A stretch of DNA of 64,000 nt from JANJTY01 sp038257155 (GTDB lineage Bacteria; Pseudomonadota; Gammaproteobacteria; Xanthomonadales; Xanthomonadaceae), in assembly GCA_038257155.1 (NCBI GenBank), contig JBBSJP010000004.1:121311-185310 (forward strand). Reading direction: 5' to 3'. Shown here in pieces: positions 36,038 through 44,167 of this stretch (within the stretch, counting starts at the first letter, position 1; each line of letters begins with the position of its first letter). The translations under genes were made by a program, and so were the position numbers. The notes beneath the pieces are model-generated. The model had not been told where the DNA came from. It did not search any database and saw nothing but the letters and a program-made list of their open reading frames with translations.

Positions 36038-36919
36038 ATGCCCGAGTCACGTTCTTTCTGGCGACAGCTCGGCAGGCCCACAATCGCAGCATTGGTGCTG
36101 GTCGGAATTGCTGGCGTATGGATCATTGACCTGTACACCGGAACCAATGTGCGGGTCTTTCCGCTGTACTTCCTGCCGTTGGCACTGGCTGCCAAGCGGC
36201 TCGGCTTGCGCGGAGCGCTGTTTGCCAGCTTGCTGGCCAGCATCGCCTGGATTGTCGCGCAGCATCTCGGCGGACGCGTTTATCCACACCCGATCTACTG
36301 GTCGATCAATTTTCTAACCCAGGGCACGGCTTTTGTGGTGGTCTCAATCTTGGTGGCCAGATTGGAGGCTCGCCTGGTGAGCGAACGGGTGCTCAGCCGT
36401 ACCGACGCACTGACTGGTCTTCTGAATAGTCGAGCCTTCCACGAACATGCCACGCGAGCACTGGTTCACACCCAGCAGCGTGACCAAGCCGTGACCTTGG
36501 CGTATCTCGACCTTGATCGATTCAAGCAGGTCAACGACCGTTTCGGACACGAGGCTGGTGATCGATTGTTGAGTGCGATTGGGGCGTTGTTGCAGGCGCA
36601 ACTGGGCGGCAGCGGCCTGGTTGCGCGGGTCGGTGGGGACGAGTTTGCGGCGCTCTTGCCCGGTATCGACGAGGCGGTCGCCACACGCTTGTTGGAAGAA
36701 ACGCGTAGCGCATTGCTGGCGAACCCCGAAGTGGCTGCGACGGGCGTCTCCGCTAGTATTGGTGGCATCATTCACCAGCATGGCCCGGTCGCGCTCGATG
36801 ATCTGATCCGACAGGCTGATGCACTGATGTATGCGGTAAAGAACGATAGTCGAAACGCAGTGCGCGTGGCGCGCAGCGAGGAGCACTACGCGACGTTAGA
36901 TGATCAGGCGAAAGCCTGA
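36038..36919 (+). CDS. Membrane-bound diguanylate cyclase (GGDEF)
   Basis: Makes c-di-GMP from two GTP. About four membrane segments in the first 130 residues (ALVLVGIAGVWIIDLY, FPLYFLPLALAA, LRGALFASLLASIAWIV, FLTQGTAFVVVSILVA) precede a GGDEF domain with intact active motif RVGGDEFAAL near residue 210. The product-inhibition site RxxD is absent: GGSG stands at its place. The start ATG at 36038 has AAGGAG (36025-36030) seven bases before it, which decides against the longer frame from 35741. Signals sensed by the membrane part are unknown. Confidence 0.92.
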   Translation: MPESRSFWRQLGRPTIAALVLVGIAGVWIIDLYTGTNVRVFPLYFLPLALAAKRLGLRGALFASLLASIAWIVAQHLGGRVYPHPIYWSINFLTQGTAFVVVSILVARLEARLVSERVLSRTDALTGLLNSRAFHEHATRALVHTQQRDQAVTLAYLDLDRFKQVNDRFGHEAGDRLLSAIGALLQAQLGGSGLVARVGGDEFAALLPGIDEAVATRLLEETRSALLANPEVAATGVSASIGGIIHQHGPVALDDLIRQADALMYAVKNDSRNAVRVARSEEHYATLDDQAKA

Positions 36920-37015
36920 ATGGCTAGCTGAGAACGATGGGGACCGGCGCGGCGTAGTCACTCGAGGCGAGTCAGCTGCGTAGGAGGCCGTCCGGGCGCA
37001 GTGCGGCGCCTACAC

Positions 37016-38185
37016 TTACGTTTGTGCGGTAGCAAAGTGCCTTGCAGTCAATTTCTCACGCCGCGAGGTATCAAAGTTGACCCTCGCAGCATCGCCAGCG
37101 ACAGCGAGCACCAGGCGCGGGTCCATCACCCTGAACCACAGCGCCGGCACGTAGGCCAGCAGGAACATGCCGAAGTAGCCGGTCGGCAATTGCGGGGCCT
37201 CGTCGAAATGGCGCAGGGCCTGATAGCGGCGCGCGGCATTGGCGTGATGATCCGAATGTCGCTGCAGATGAAACAGCACCCAGTTCGAGACCAGCGAGTT
37301 GCTGTTCCAGGAATGGCGTGGCTGGCAGCGCTCGAAGCGGCCTTGCGTGTCGCGCAGACGCAGCAGGCCGTAGTGCTCGATGTAGTTCGCCGAGCTGAGC
37401 TGGAAGTTCGCCCATGCCGCGGCCAGCAAAAGGAAGGGCAGCACCGTGACGCCCAGCCAGGCGACCAGGGCGGTCCAGAGCATCAGGGTGATCAGGCTGG
37501 TCTGCACGATGTCGTTGTGCAGACTGAGCGTGGCGCGGCCTTCACGCTGCATGCGTTCGCGCTCCAGGATCCAGGCGCGTCGCCAGGCGCCGGGCCATTC
37601 GCGAATGATGAAACGCCAGATCGACTCGCCCATGCGTGCAGAAGCCGGATCGTCAGGCGTTGCCACATCGCGGTGGTGACCGCGATTGTGTTCGACAAAA
37701 AAGTGGCCGTAGGCGGTCGGCGCCAGCACCAGCTTGGCCAGCCAGCGCTCGACGCGTTCCTTCTTGTGGCCGAGTTCGTGCCCGGCATTGATACAGAAAC
37801 CTCCCACCACGCCGGTCGACAGGGCCAGCGCCAGCCAGCCGTGCAGCGGCAGAGCGGTGCGAGTGGCGAACCAGGCGCCAAATACGAACCACGCCCACAG
37901 CATCGGCACCAGCGCCCAGGTCACATATCGGTAGTAGCGGTCGGATTCCAGCACCGCGACCGACGTCTCCGGCGGGTTGCTGCGGTCTTCGCCCAGCAGC
38001 AGATCCAGCAGTGGCAGCAACCCGTAGACCAGCAGCAACGGTGTCCAGAGCAGGCGCCAGTCGCCGCTGGCACTGGCCAGCAGTGGCCCGGCACCAACCA
38101 GGCAAGGCACCAGTAGCGACAGCAGCCAGGCATGGCGCTTTCGATCACGGTAGGGGGAACTGGCAGCAGGAGCAGTGCTAGACAT
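37016..38185 (-). CDS. alkB: Alkane 1-monooxygenase (AlkB-type membrane di-iron hydroxylase)
   Basis: Hydroxylates the terminal carbon of n-alkanes using rubredoxin electrons. All AlkB histidine boxes are present: HELGHKK (near 133), EHNRGHHRDVATPDDPASAR (near 163), the NYIEHYGL motif (near 265) and LQRHSDHHAN (near 307). Six hydrophobic segments fit the family. Start chosen at MSSTAPAASSPYRDRKR (389 aa). Rubredoxin and rubredoxin reductase are not adjacent. It is divergent from an AraC regulator across 157 bp, the arrangement seen for AlkR-type control in other bacteria. Close relatives include xylene monooxygenase, but the HYG motif favours alkanes. Confidence 0.94.
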   Translation of the reverse strand: MSSTAPAASSPYRDRKRHAWLLSLLVPCLVGAGPLLASASGDWRLLWTPLLLVYGLLPLLDLLLGEDRSNPPETSVAVLESDRYYRYVTWALVPMLWAWFVFGAWFATRTALPLHGWLALALSTGVVGGFCINAGHELGHKKERVERWLAKLVLAPTAYGHFFVEHNRGHHRDVATPDDPASARMGESIWRFIIREWPGAWRRAWILERERMQREGRATLSLHNDIVQTSLITLMLWTALVAWLGVTVLPFLLLAAAWANFQLSSANYIEHYGLLRLRDTQGRFERCQPRHSWNSNSLVSNWVLFHLQRHSDHHANAARRYQALRHFDEAPQLPTGYFGMFLLAYVPALWFRVMDPRLVLAVAGDAARVNFDTSRREKLTARHFATAQT

Positions 38186-38342
38186 GGGCAATACACGGAA
38201 AGGCAGCAATGGCGCGTTACCGCCAAAGCGAACCGAGCGAGGGCCACGCAGCGAGCCCGATGTCATCAGCATGTTGCAGCCTGCGGTCTGCAACCAGCGC
38301 TCGGCCTGGTCGCGAATCGTCATTTTGTGCCAGCATGCCGGG
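38186..38342. promoter_or_regulatory. Divergent control region of alkB and its AraC regulator
   Basis: The 157 bp between the two start codons must hold both promoters and the regulator's sites. No repeated operator half-site could be assigned with certainty by eye. The positions follow from the divergent gene layout. Confidence 0.5.
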
Positions 38343-39416
38343 ATGCATCCCGTGAAACCCCAAGTCCCGTCCGTTTCGAGTCCCGAGCCGGGCATTCATC
38401 CGATCTATCTGCGTCATCTGGCAGTGCTGTTGAAGCAGCAGGGTGTCGAGGTCGAGCAGGTACTGAGTGGGGCGGGATTGTCCGCCGAAGACTTGCAGGA
38501 GGGCGAAGCCGCCATTGATGTCGCGAGACTGAAGCCGCTGGTTGACGCGGCCCTGCGTCACAGCGGCAGCCCCTGGCTTGGCCTGCAGCTGGGCGCTGCA
38601 GTGCAGGCTTTCAGCCACGGGCCGGTCGGCTATGCCGCCATCGCCAGCGGCAACCTGTTGCAGGCGCTTGAGGTCGCCTGCCGGTTCATCGCGCTGCGCG
38701 CGCCGGTACTGCGACTGGAATTGCGGCGTGGAACCACCCATACGCGCCTGATCGTGCACGAGCAGAGCGAGCTTGGTCGGGCTCGCCGCTTCGTGCTGGA
38801 AGCACTGCTGGTAATGCTGGAGCGCCTGCTGCACAGCATGTCAGGCAGCAGCCTGGGAAGCGTGCATCACCAGTTGCCCTGGATCGAACCAACCTGGTCG
38901 CGAAACTACACCGCGTATCTCGCGGGCACGCTGAGTTTCGGGGCCCGCAAGCTGGTTTCGCATTTTCCCAATGTCGTGCTGGACTCGACCTGCCTGAGTG
39001 CCGATCCGCAAGCCTTTGAAATGGCTCGTCAGGAGTGCGAGCGGCGCCTGCAGTCGGGCGCAGCCGAACGGGACCTGGCAAGTCGTGTTCGTCGCCAGCT
39101 CTGGCATTGCGAAGGCAATTATCCGGACGCCAGGACCAGCGCGGCACGCCTTGGCATCTCACTGCGTGGTTTCTATCGCAGCCTCGCGGGCGCCGGATGC
39201 AGTTACCGTGGGTTGCTGGATGAGGCCCGCTACGTGCGCGCACAGCGCCTGCTGCGCGAGACGGATTCGACGATTTCGGCAATTGCCGAGCGTCTCGGTT
39301 ACGCCGACCCCTCGAACTTCAGTCGTTGCTTCCGGCGCTGGTGCGGCCAAACCCCGCGCGCGTTCCGCGAGGTGAGCCGGGCCGATCGGTCGCCGCTGCC
39401 CCGATCAAGGTCGTAG
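38343..39416 (+). CDS. AraC/XylS family transcriptional regulator (AlkR-like)
   Basis: 357 residues: an N-terminal arabinose-binding-type (PF12625-like) sensing domain (YLRHLAVLLKQQGVEVEQVL and the GPVGYAAIASGNLLQALEVA segment) and a C-terminal double helix-turn-helix (TSAARLGISLRGFYRSLA, then ISAIAERLGYADPSNFSRCF with RWCGQTPRAFR). The second helix-turn-helix is the AraC signature. Start chosen at MHPVKPQVPSV. Placed head to head with alkB, it most likely activates alkane hydroxylase when alkanes or derived alcohols are present; this is by analogy with AlkR of Acinetobacter, not seen directly. Confidence 0.92.
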   Translation: MHPVKPQVPSVSSPEPGIHPIYLRHLAVLLKQQGVEVEQVLSGAGLSAEDLQEGEAAIDVARLKPLVDAALRHSGSPWLGLQLGAAVQAFSHGPVGYAAIASGNLLQALEVACRFIALRAPVLRLELRRGTTHTRLIVHEQSELGRARRFVLEALLVMLERLLHSMSGSSLGSVHHQLPWIEPTWSRNYTAYLAGTLSFGARKLVSHFPNVVLDSTCLSADPQAFEMARQECERRLQSGAAERDLASRVRRQLWHCEGNYPDARTSAARLGISLRGFYRSLAGAGCSYRGLLDEARYVRAQRLLRETDSTISAIAERLGYADPSNFSRCFRRWCGQTPRAFREVSRADRSPLPRSRS

Positions 39417-39453
39417 CAACTGGACTATCCAGGCCCCCTGGATTGGATTAGCG

Positions 39454-39601
39454 GCTGGCGGCCAACTCCATGATTTCATCGCCGTCGGAACGGGGGTGCC
39501 GACCTACGTTGGCGCATTCGTAGGGCGGCATCCCAGGCAGCCATCGCGGCTGCCTGAAAAGGTTTTGCTGGCGGCCAACTCCATGATTTCATCGCTGTCG
39601 G
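39454..39601. repeat. 35-bp direct repeat pair
   Basis: gctggcggccaactccatga and the next 15 bases occur at 39454-39488 and again at 39567-39601 with one difference, 113 bp apart. The 412-bp space from the AraC stop to the methyltransferase start has no other gene; a 7-bp perfect palindrome (gcttgca g tgcaagc) is near 39673-39687. Confidence 0.75.
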
Positions 39602-39828
39602 CAATGGTTGGTCTTCGCTTCGCGCATTCTCGGGGTTCTGTCAGGCTTGCTGACCGGGGCTTCCGGCCAGACAAGCTTGCAGTGCAAGCGGTCGCTGAAC
39701 GGCGTAGCCGAGTCGCTCCAAACAGCCGAAGAGCCGGCCGACCCCAGTCCGACAGGCTGTTGGTAGCGAGTTTCGCCGCCGAAATTGATACAGTCGCCAC
39801 CCTGACCCGTACAAAGGACGGCCCCCTG

Positions 39829-40503
39829 GTGAACGAGAGCCGACGCAGCCGCCAACGCCCACTTGGCGCAATAAGATCCAGCGAAGGCTGGACCTTTTTC
39901 CGTCAATGGTTGCGTAATCCGTTGTCGATGGCAGCGATTTCGCCTTCCAGCCGCCAGTTGGCCAGCCGCATGGTTGCAGAGCTGCCGGAAGCTACGCGGC
40001 GTGTGGTCGAGCTGGGTGGCGGTACCGGCGCGATCACCCAAGCTCTTATTGAGCACGGCATTCAGGCCGAGAACCTGATGGTGGTCGAGTTGAACGAAGA
40101 ACTGCACCAGCACCTCAAGCAGCGCTTCCAGGGTGTCCACGTGGTTTGTGCCGATGCCCGCGACCTGGCACTGGTGGCTGAGCGCAGCGGTTGGCTGGCG
40201 GATGGTCACGCCGACGCGGTGGTGTCGGGACTGGGGCTGCTGTCAATGAACCGGGCGATGCAGGTCGGCATCCTGGATTCGGCGTTCTCGGTGCTTCGGC
40301 CTGATGGCCGCTTCATCCAGTTCACCTATGGACCGACCAGTCCGGTGCCGCGCGACGTGCTGCAGGAGCTGGGCCTGAATTCGCGTCGCGCACGCTTCGC
40401 ATGGTGGAACATGCCGCCGGCAACGGTCTACGTCTATTCGCGCGCCCGTAGTCAGGCGGTCAAGGCCAAGCCGATGGGAAAGCGCGGCAAGGCGCCTGTC
40501 TGA
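39829..40503 (+). CDS. Phospholipid N-methyltransferase-like protein (PmtA type)
   Basis: SAM methyltransferase that resembles rhizobial-type phosphatidylethanolamine N-methyltransferases: the start FFRQWLRNPLSMAAISPSSR and motif I VVELGGGTGAITQAL are characteristic, as is the later SGLGLLSMN and RPDGRFIQFTYG. 224 residues from a GTG at 39829, with AAGGA (39814-39818) ten bases before. A longer open frame begins at 39496 but that part is unconserved, repeat-bearing DNA. Predicted role: methylating phosphatidylethanolamine towards phosphatidylcholine; the family also includes rRNA-adenine-like enzymes, so specificity is inferred. Stop abuts the convergent DUF456 gene. Confidence 0.85.
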   Translation: MNESRRSRQRPLGAIRSSEGWTFFRQWLRNPLSMAAISPSSRQLASRMVAELPEATRRVVELGGGTGAITQALIEHGIQAENLMVVELNEELHQHLKQRFQGVHVVCADARDLALVAERSGWLADGHADAVVSGLGLLSMNRAMQVGILDSAFSVLRPDGRFIQFTYGPTSPVPRDVLQELGLNSRRARFAWWNMPPATVYVYSRARSQAVKAKPMGKRGKAPV

Positions 40504-40989
40504 TCATAGCCACAGTGCGAGCAGGAAGACGCCCAGCATGGTGAATGCCAGGGTGATTTTCAGGACGCTACCCACGACGAATCCCAGCCAGGCGCCAAGC
40601 CCGATATGCGCCGAGCGACGCATGGTGCTGCCGGCGGTTAGTTCACCTACCAGTCCGCCGATGAATGGACCCAGCAGCAGTCCCGGAATACCGAAGAAGA
40701 TTCCCACCAGGGTGCCGAGCGCGGCGCCCACCATCGCCCGCTTGCTCGCCCCGAGTCGCTTGGCGCCCATCAATGAGGCGATGAAATCGACCACCATCGC
40801 CAACACGGCAAGCCCCGCCAGCAACACCAGCATGCCGGGGCCAACGAACTGGAAATCGTCGACCCACGCGGCCAGCAGCATGCCGGCGAAGGCCAGTGGC
40901 AGTCCAGGCAAGGCGGGAAGGATCGTTCCGGCGATGCCGACCAGGATCAGCAGTCCGGCCAGTACATACCACAGTAAATCCCAGCTCAT
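40504..40989 (-). CDS. DUF456 integral membrane protein
   Basis: A 161-residue protein with four to five membrane segments, rich in Gly and Leu, with the DUF456 pattern (GTILPALPGLPLAFAGMLLA at the start and PGLLLGPFIGGLVGE in the middle). No function is known for the family. It ends at the base after the stop of the methyltransferase on the other strand, so the two are convergent with no spacer. Confidence 0.92.
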   Translation of the reverse strand: MSWDLLWYVLAGLLILVGIAGTILPALPGLPLAFAGMLLAAWVDDFQFVGPGMLVLLAGLAVLAMVVDFIASLMGAKRLGASKRAMVGAALGTLVGIFFGIPGLLLGPFIGGLVGELTAGSTMRRSAHIGLGAWLGFVVGSVLKITLAFTMLGVFLLALWL

Positions 40990-41163
40990 TGAAGCCCGGC
41001 TCCTGGTTCAGGGGCGCGAAGTGTTGCACGACTCACGCCCGATCGCCTCGGCCTGAGGTCATGTCGAGGTACTGATCATTCATCCACTCGCGGCATGAGC
41101 GGATCTTGCGCAACGGCCTGGAAGCTGCTCGACAGAGTTCACCTCACAGCGCAGGATGCCCGC

Positions 41164-42318
41164 ATGCCCATCGTCATCGCGCATCGCGGCGCCAGCGGCT
41201 ACCTGCCGGAACACACCCTGGAAGCCTATCGCCTGGCCATCGACCAAGGCGCGGATTTCATCGAGCCCGATCTGGTGCCGAGTCGCGATGGGGTACTGAT
41301 CGCGCGCCACGAGAATGAACTCTCCGATAGCACCGATGTCGCGCAGCGGCCGGAATTTTCCGCACGAAAGACGCGCAAGACCGTCGACGGCGTTGAGCGA
41401 CACGGCTGGTTCTCGGAGGACTTCAGTTGGGCCGAAATCCAGACGCTGTTCGCGCGTGAACGAATCCCGCATGTCCGCCCGGCCAATGCCGCGCATGACG
41501 GTCGCTACCGGATTCCCAGTTTCGCCCAGGTGGTGGCGCTGGCGCGCGACGGATCGCCGGCTCATCGGGCGATCGGCGTGTACCCGGAAACCAAGCACCC
41601 GCGCTATTTCGAGCACGATGGTCGACGCCTGGATGGCAGCGCGATTGGCTGCGATACCAGCGCCAAGCTGCTGGATGTGCTGCTGGCTGAACGCTTTACC
41701 GACCCGCGTCGGGTCTACATCCAGAGCTTCGAACTGGCCAACCTGCTGCGCCTGTCACGCCAGCTGATGCCCGCGCGTGGCGTGCAGCTGCCGCTGATAC
41801 AGCTGCTGGGTGAGCTCGATCCGCAGTCCGCCCGCGCATCATCATGTCCTGCTGATCTGCGTTCGCATGCCTTGGCCGACGCGGTCCTGGACGACGTGTA
41901 CCCTGGCCTTCGCGCCGCCCTGGGTCAGCTGGATGCCGGGCTACGCTACGCGGATCTGGCATCGCGTCGGGGACTTGCCTGGCTGAGTGGCCACGTGGCC
42001 GGAATTGGTCCCTGGAAGAACAGCATTCTGCTTCGCCACCAGGGTGATTCATTGTCAGGTTCAGCGCATTCGCAGCGATTGAGCGGCGCCGTGCATCCGG
42101 TGATGAGTCAGGCGCGGGAGCTGGGCCTGCAGGTGCATCCCTACACGCTGCGCGCCGAGGCGCAGTTTCTTTGCCGTGATGAACTGGGGGAACCGATGCG
42201 CGTCGAGGATGAAATCCAGCGTTTGCTTGACGTCGGCGCCACCGGATTCTTCATCGATCAGCCCGACCGCGGCAGCGCGCTGCGTGAGGCTGTCAATCAG
42301 CAAGCACTGCCGCCGTAA
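41164..42318 (+). CDS. Glycerophosphodiester phosphodiesterase (GlpQ type)
   Basis: Releases sn-glycerol-3-phosphate from deacylated phospholipids. The TIM-barrel signature is clear: VIAHRGASGYLPEHT with catalytic His, then FIEPDLVPSRDGVLIARHE with Glu and the second His, and TKHPRYFE/VYIQSFE later. 384 aa, of the long GlpQ class. Unlike E. coli GlpQ no signal peptide is present before MPIVIAHRG; a start at 41095 adds an unconserved 23 residues. Activity is well supported; location (cytoplasm) is an inference. The gene end overlaps the convergent hemolysin III gene by 26 bp. Confidence 0.93.
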   Translation: MPIVIAHRGASGYLPEHTLEAYRLAIDQGADFIEPDLVPSRDGVLIARHENELSDSTDVAQRPEFSARKTRKTVDGVERHGWFSEDFSWAEIQTLFARERIPHVRPANAAHDGRYRIPSFAQVVALARDGSPAHRAIGVYPETKHPRYFEHDGRRLDGSAIGCDTSAKLLDVLLAERFTDPRRVYIQSFELANLLRLSRQLMPARGVQLPLIQLLGELDPQSARASSCPADLRSHALADAVLDDVYPGLRAALGQLDAGLRYADLASRRGLAWLSGHVAGIGPWKNSILLRHQGDSLSGSAHSQRLSGAVHPVMSQARELGLQVHPYTLRAEAQFLCRDELGEPMRVEDEIQRLLDVGATGFFIDQPDRGSALREAVNQQALPP

Positions 42319-42928
42319 CTGCGACGAAATGCGCGGCGGTGCCGAGCAAGACAAAGCCATGCCAGATAGCGTGCGAATAGCGCAATTGCGGACGGTGATA
42401 GAAAATTGTGCCGAGGGTGTAGGCCACGCCGCCGCCAAACAGCCAGAACAGGGTCCAGACATCGAGCGCTTCGGATAGCGGACCGATCGCCACCACCATC
42501 AGCCAGCCCATGGCGATGTACATCAGCGTCGAAAGGCGCGTGAAGCGGCCGGTGAAGAACAGCTTGAAGATAATTCCAGCGACTGCGATTGCCCACACCA
42601 CGGCAAACAGGGTCCAGCCGAGGCTGCCTCCCAGACTGATCAGGGTGAATGGCGTATAGGTGCCAGCAATCATCACGAAGATCGCACAGTGGTCGAGGAT
42701 CTTCAGATGGCTCTTGATGCGCTCGTGGCGCACCGCGTGGTACAGCGTGGACGCGGTGTATAGCAGCACCATGGCGGTGACGAATACCGAAGCCGCCACA
42801 ATCTGTTTGGCGTCGCCGAAAATGGCGGTCAGGGTGATCAGAACTGCACCCCCTGCAAGCCCTGCGACAGCCCCGGCGCCATGGGTTAGGGCGTTGACCA
42901 GTTCTTCCCGGTGCGGAACTACTTGCAT
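42293..42928 (-). CDS. Hemolysin III family (TrhA/PAQR) membrane protein
   Basis: A 211-residue seven-helix membrane protein of the PAQR/hemolysin III class. Family anchors are ELVNALTHGAGAVAG near residue 9, STLYHAVRHERIKSHLKILD near 60 (metal-binding His and Asp) and SHAIWHGFVLLGTAAHF near 185 with two more His. Despite the name, members in proteobacteria act in membrane energy or lipid balance and are not proven toxins. It overlaps the GDPD gene end by 26 bp. Confidence 0.93.
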   Translation of the reverse strand: MQVVPHREELVNALTHGAGAVAGLAGGAVLITLTAIFGDAKQIVAASVFVTAMVLLYTASTLYHAVRHERIKSHLKILDHCAIFVMIAGTYTPFTLISLGGSLGWTLFAVVWAIAVAGIIFKLFFTGRFTRLSTLMYIAMGWLMVVAIGPLSEALDVWTLFWLFGGGVAYTLGTIFYHRPQLRYSHAIWHGFVLLGTAAHFVAVTAAVLAD

Positions 42929-43060
42929 CGAATTTCCCAGGGACTGCTGACGCGTGCCAGCACCATCCTACGCTGTGCGCTGGAGTATTCCATCCATTTC
43001 TGGTTACAGGTTGGCTGTGCTTCATGCATGGCTCGCGATCCGGCGAGCCTTGGCGGTGTC

Positions 43061-44131
43061 TCAGCAGCGCTGATCCTCGGCCCGGCAGGCCGCGCGCAGC
43101 AGCTCGTGGAAGTGATGCACGCCGCTTTCCCTCCGTGGACACAGGCGCCCGGCCACGTAGCTGCCTGATGTCAGGCCTTTCTGCACTGCTTCGCAGATAC
43201 CGATGTCTTCCTGCTGCACGGCGTCGCTGAAATCCAGGTCACTGGCGGCTCGCGCTGCGCTGCTGCCGGCGAGAAAGTAGTAGTCGAACTCAACCCGGCA
43301 ACGGCCCACGCCGAGTGGCAACACCCGGTTTGTCTGCAGCCGCTCGGGCAGCACATTCAGCATCATGTTGGGCCAGACGAACCAGTACAAGGCCTCACCC
43401 TCGCCATAGACAGTGGCAGCGTTTTCCAGCGGGCTGTGCTGAAGCGAGTGCCAGCTGGCCAATTCCGTGCGGTAGCTGCGATAGTCGAGCATGCGGTTCA
43501 GGGCCGGGTGGATGTGCGGTACGTGATAGCCCTCGAGGAAGTTGTCCACATAGACCTTCCAGTTGCAGGCGATCTCGTAGCTCACCCGTCCGGAAAATTC
43601 AAAGTGCTCGAGTCGGCGTTCGCCGAGGCGTTGCTCGATGCCAGCCAGCAGCTCGTGCAGCGGGTGCACCGGTTGAAGTGCAACGAAAACCAGCCCCTGC
43701 CACTCGGCGACCGAGATTTCGGGCAGGCGAATCTTGCCGACATCGAAGTTCTCGGCCTCGTCCATTTCCGGCGCGCTGCGCAATTGCCCGTCCAGACGGT
43801 AAGTCCATCCGTGGTAGCGGCAGCGCAGTGCCTTGGCGCTGCGCCCGTCGCACAGTGCCAAGGGACCGGCGCGATGCCGACAGACATTGTGAAAAGCGTG
43901 CAACTGACCCGCTTCGTCGCGTACCGCCAGGATCGGCACACCCGCGATCTCGCCCACTACATGGTCGCCTGTGTCGGCGAGTTGCTCGCTGCGCGCAAAC
44001 AGTTGCCAGTGACGGGAGAAGATCCGTGCCTGCTCTCGCTCGGCGAATCCGGCATCAACATAGAACGCGGCCGGCAGTGCGAAAGCCTGGGTCAATGACT
44101 GGGATGCAAAGGCGCTGGTCGGCTCGTTCAT
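43061..44131 (-). CDS. Rieske non-heme iron oxygenase, alpha subunit, CntA/choline-monooxygenase type
   Basis: A 356-residue oxygenase: Rieske [2Fe-2S] ligands Cys84, His86, Cys104 and His107 (CRHR, CRYHGW), and the mononuclear iron site in NWKVYVDNFLEGYHVPHIH with His203 and His208. The residue that bridges Rieske and iron centres is Glu200 (three before His203); ring-hydroxylating dioxygenases have Asp there, while carnitine oxygenase CntA has Glu. This suggests a quaternary amine or other non-aromatic substrate. No reductase or ferredoxin gene is adjacent. Located upstream of an EamA transporter on the same strand? No: it lies downstream of it, 36 bp after the EamA stop-side gap, so the two may form a unit. 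Confidence 0.9.
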   Translation of the reverse strand: MNEPTSAFASQSLTQAFALPAAFYVDAGFAEREQARIFSRHWQLFARSEQLADTGDHVVGEIAGVPILAVRDEAGQLHAFHNVCRHRAGPLALCDGRSAKALRCRYHGWTYRLDGQLRSAPEMDEAENFDVGKIRLPEISVAEWQGLVFVALQPVHPLHELLAGIEQRLGERRLEHFEFSGRVSYEIACNWKVYVDNFLEGYHVPHIHPALNRMLDYRSYRTELASWHSLQHSPLENAATVYGEGEALYWFVWPNMMLNVLPERLQTNRVLPLGVGRCRVEFDYYFLAGSSAARAASDLDFSDAVQQEDIGICEAVQKGLTSGSYVAGRLCPRRESGVHHFHELLRAACRAEDQRC

Positions 44132-44167
44132 GGGCGAAATGATAGCCGCAAGCCTGGCGCTCGCGCC

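Noticed and set aside
39496..39828. N-terminal extension of the phospholipid methyltransferase
   Set aside because: The extra 111 codons contain a direct repeat and no conserved sequence; a GTG with a ribosome site at 39829 fits the family start.
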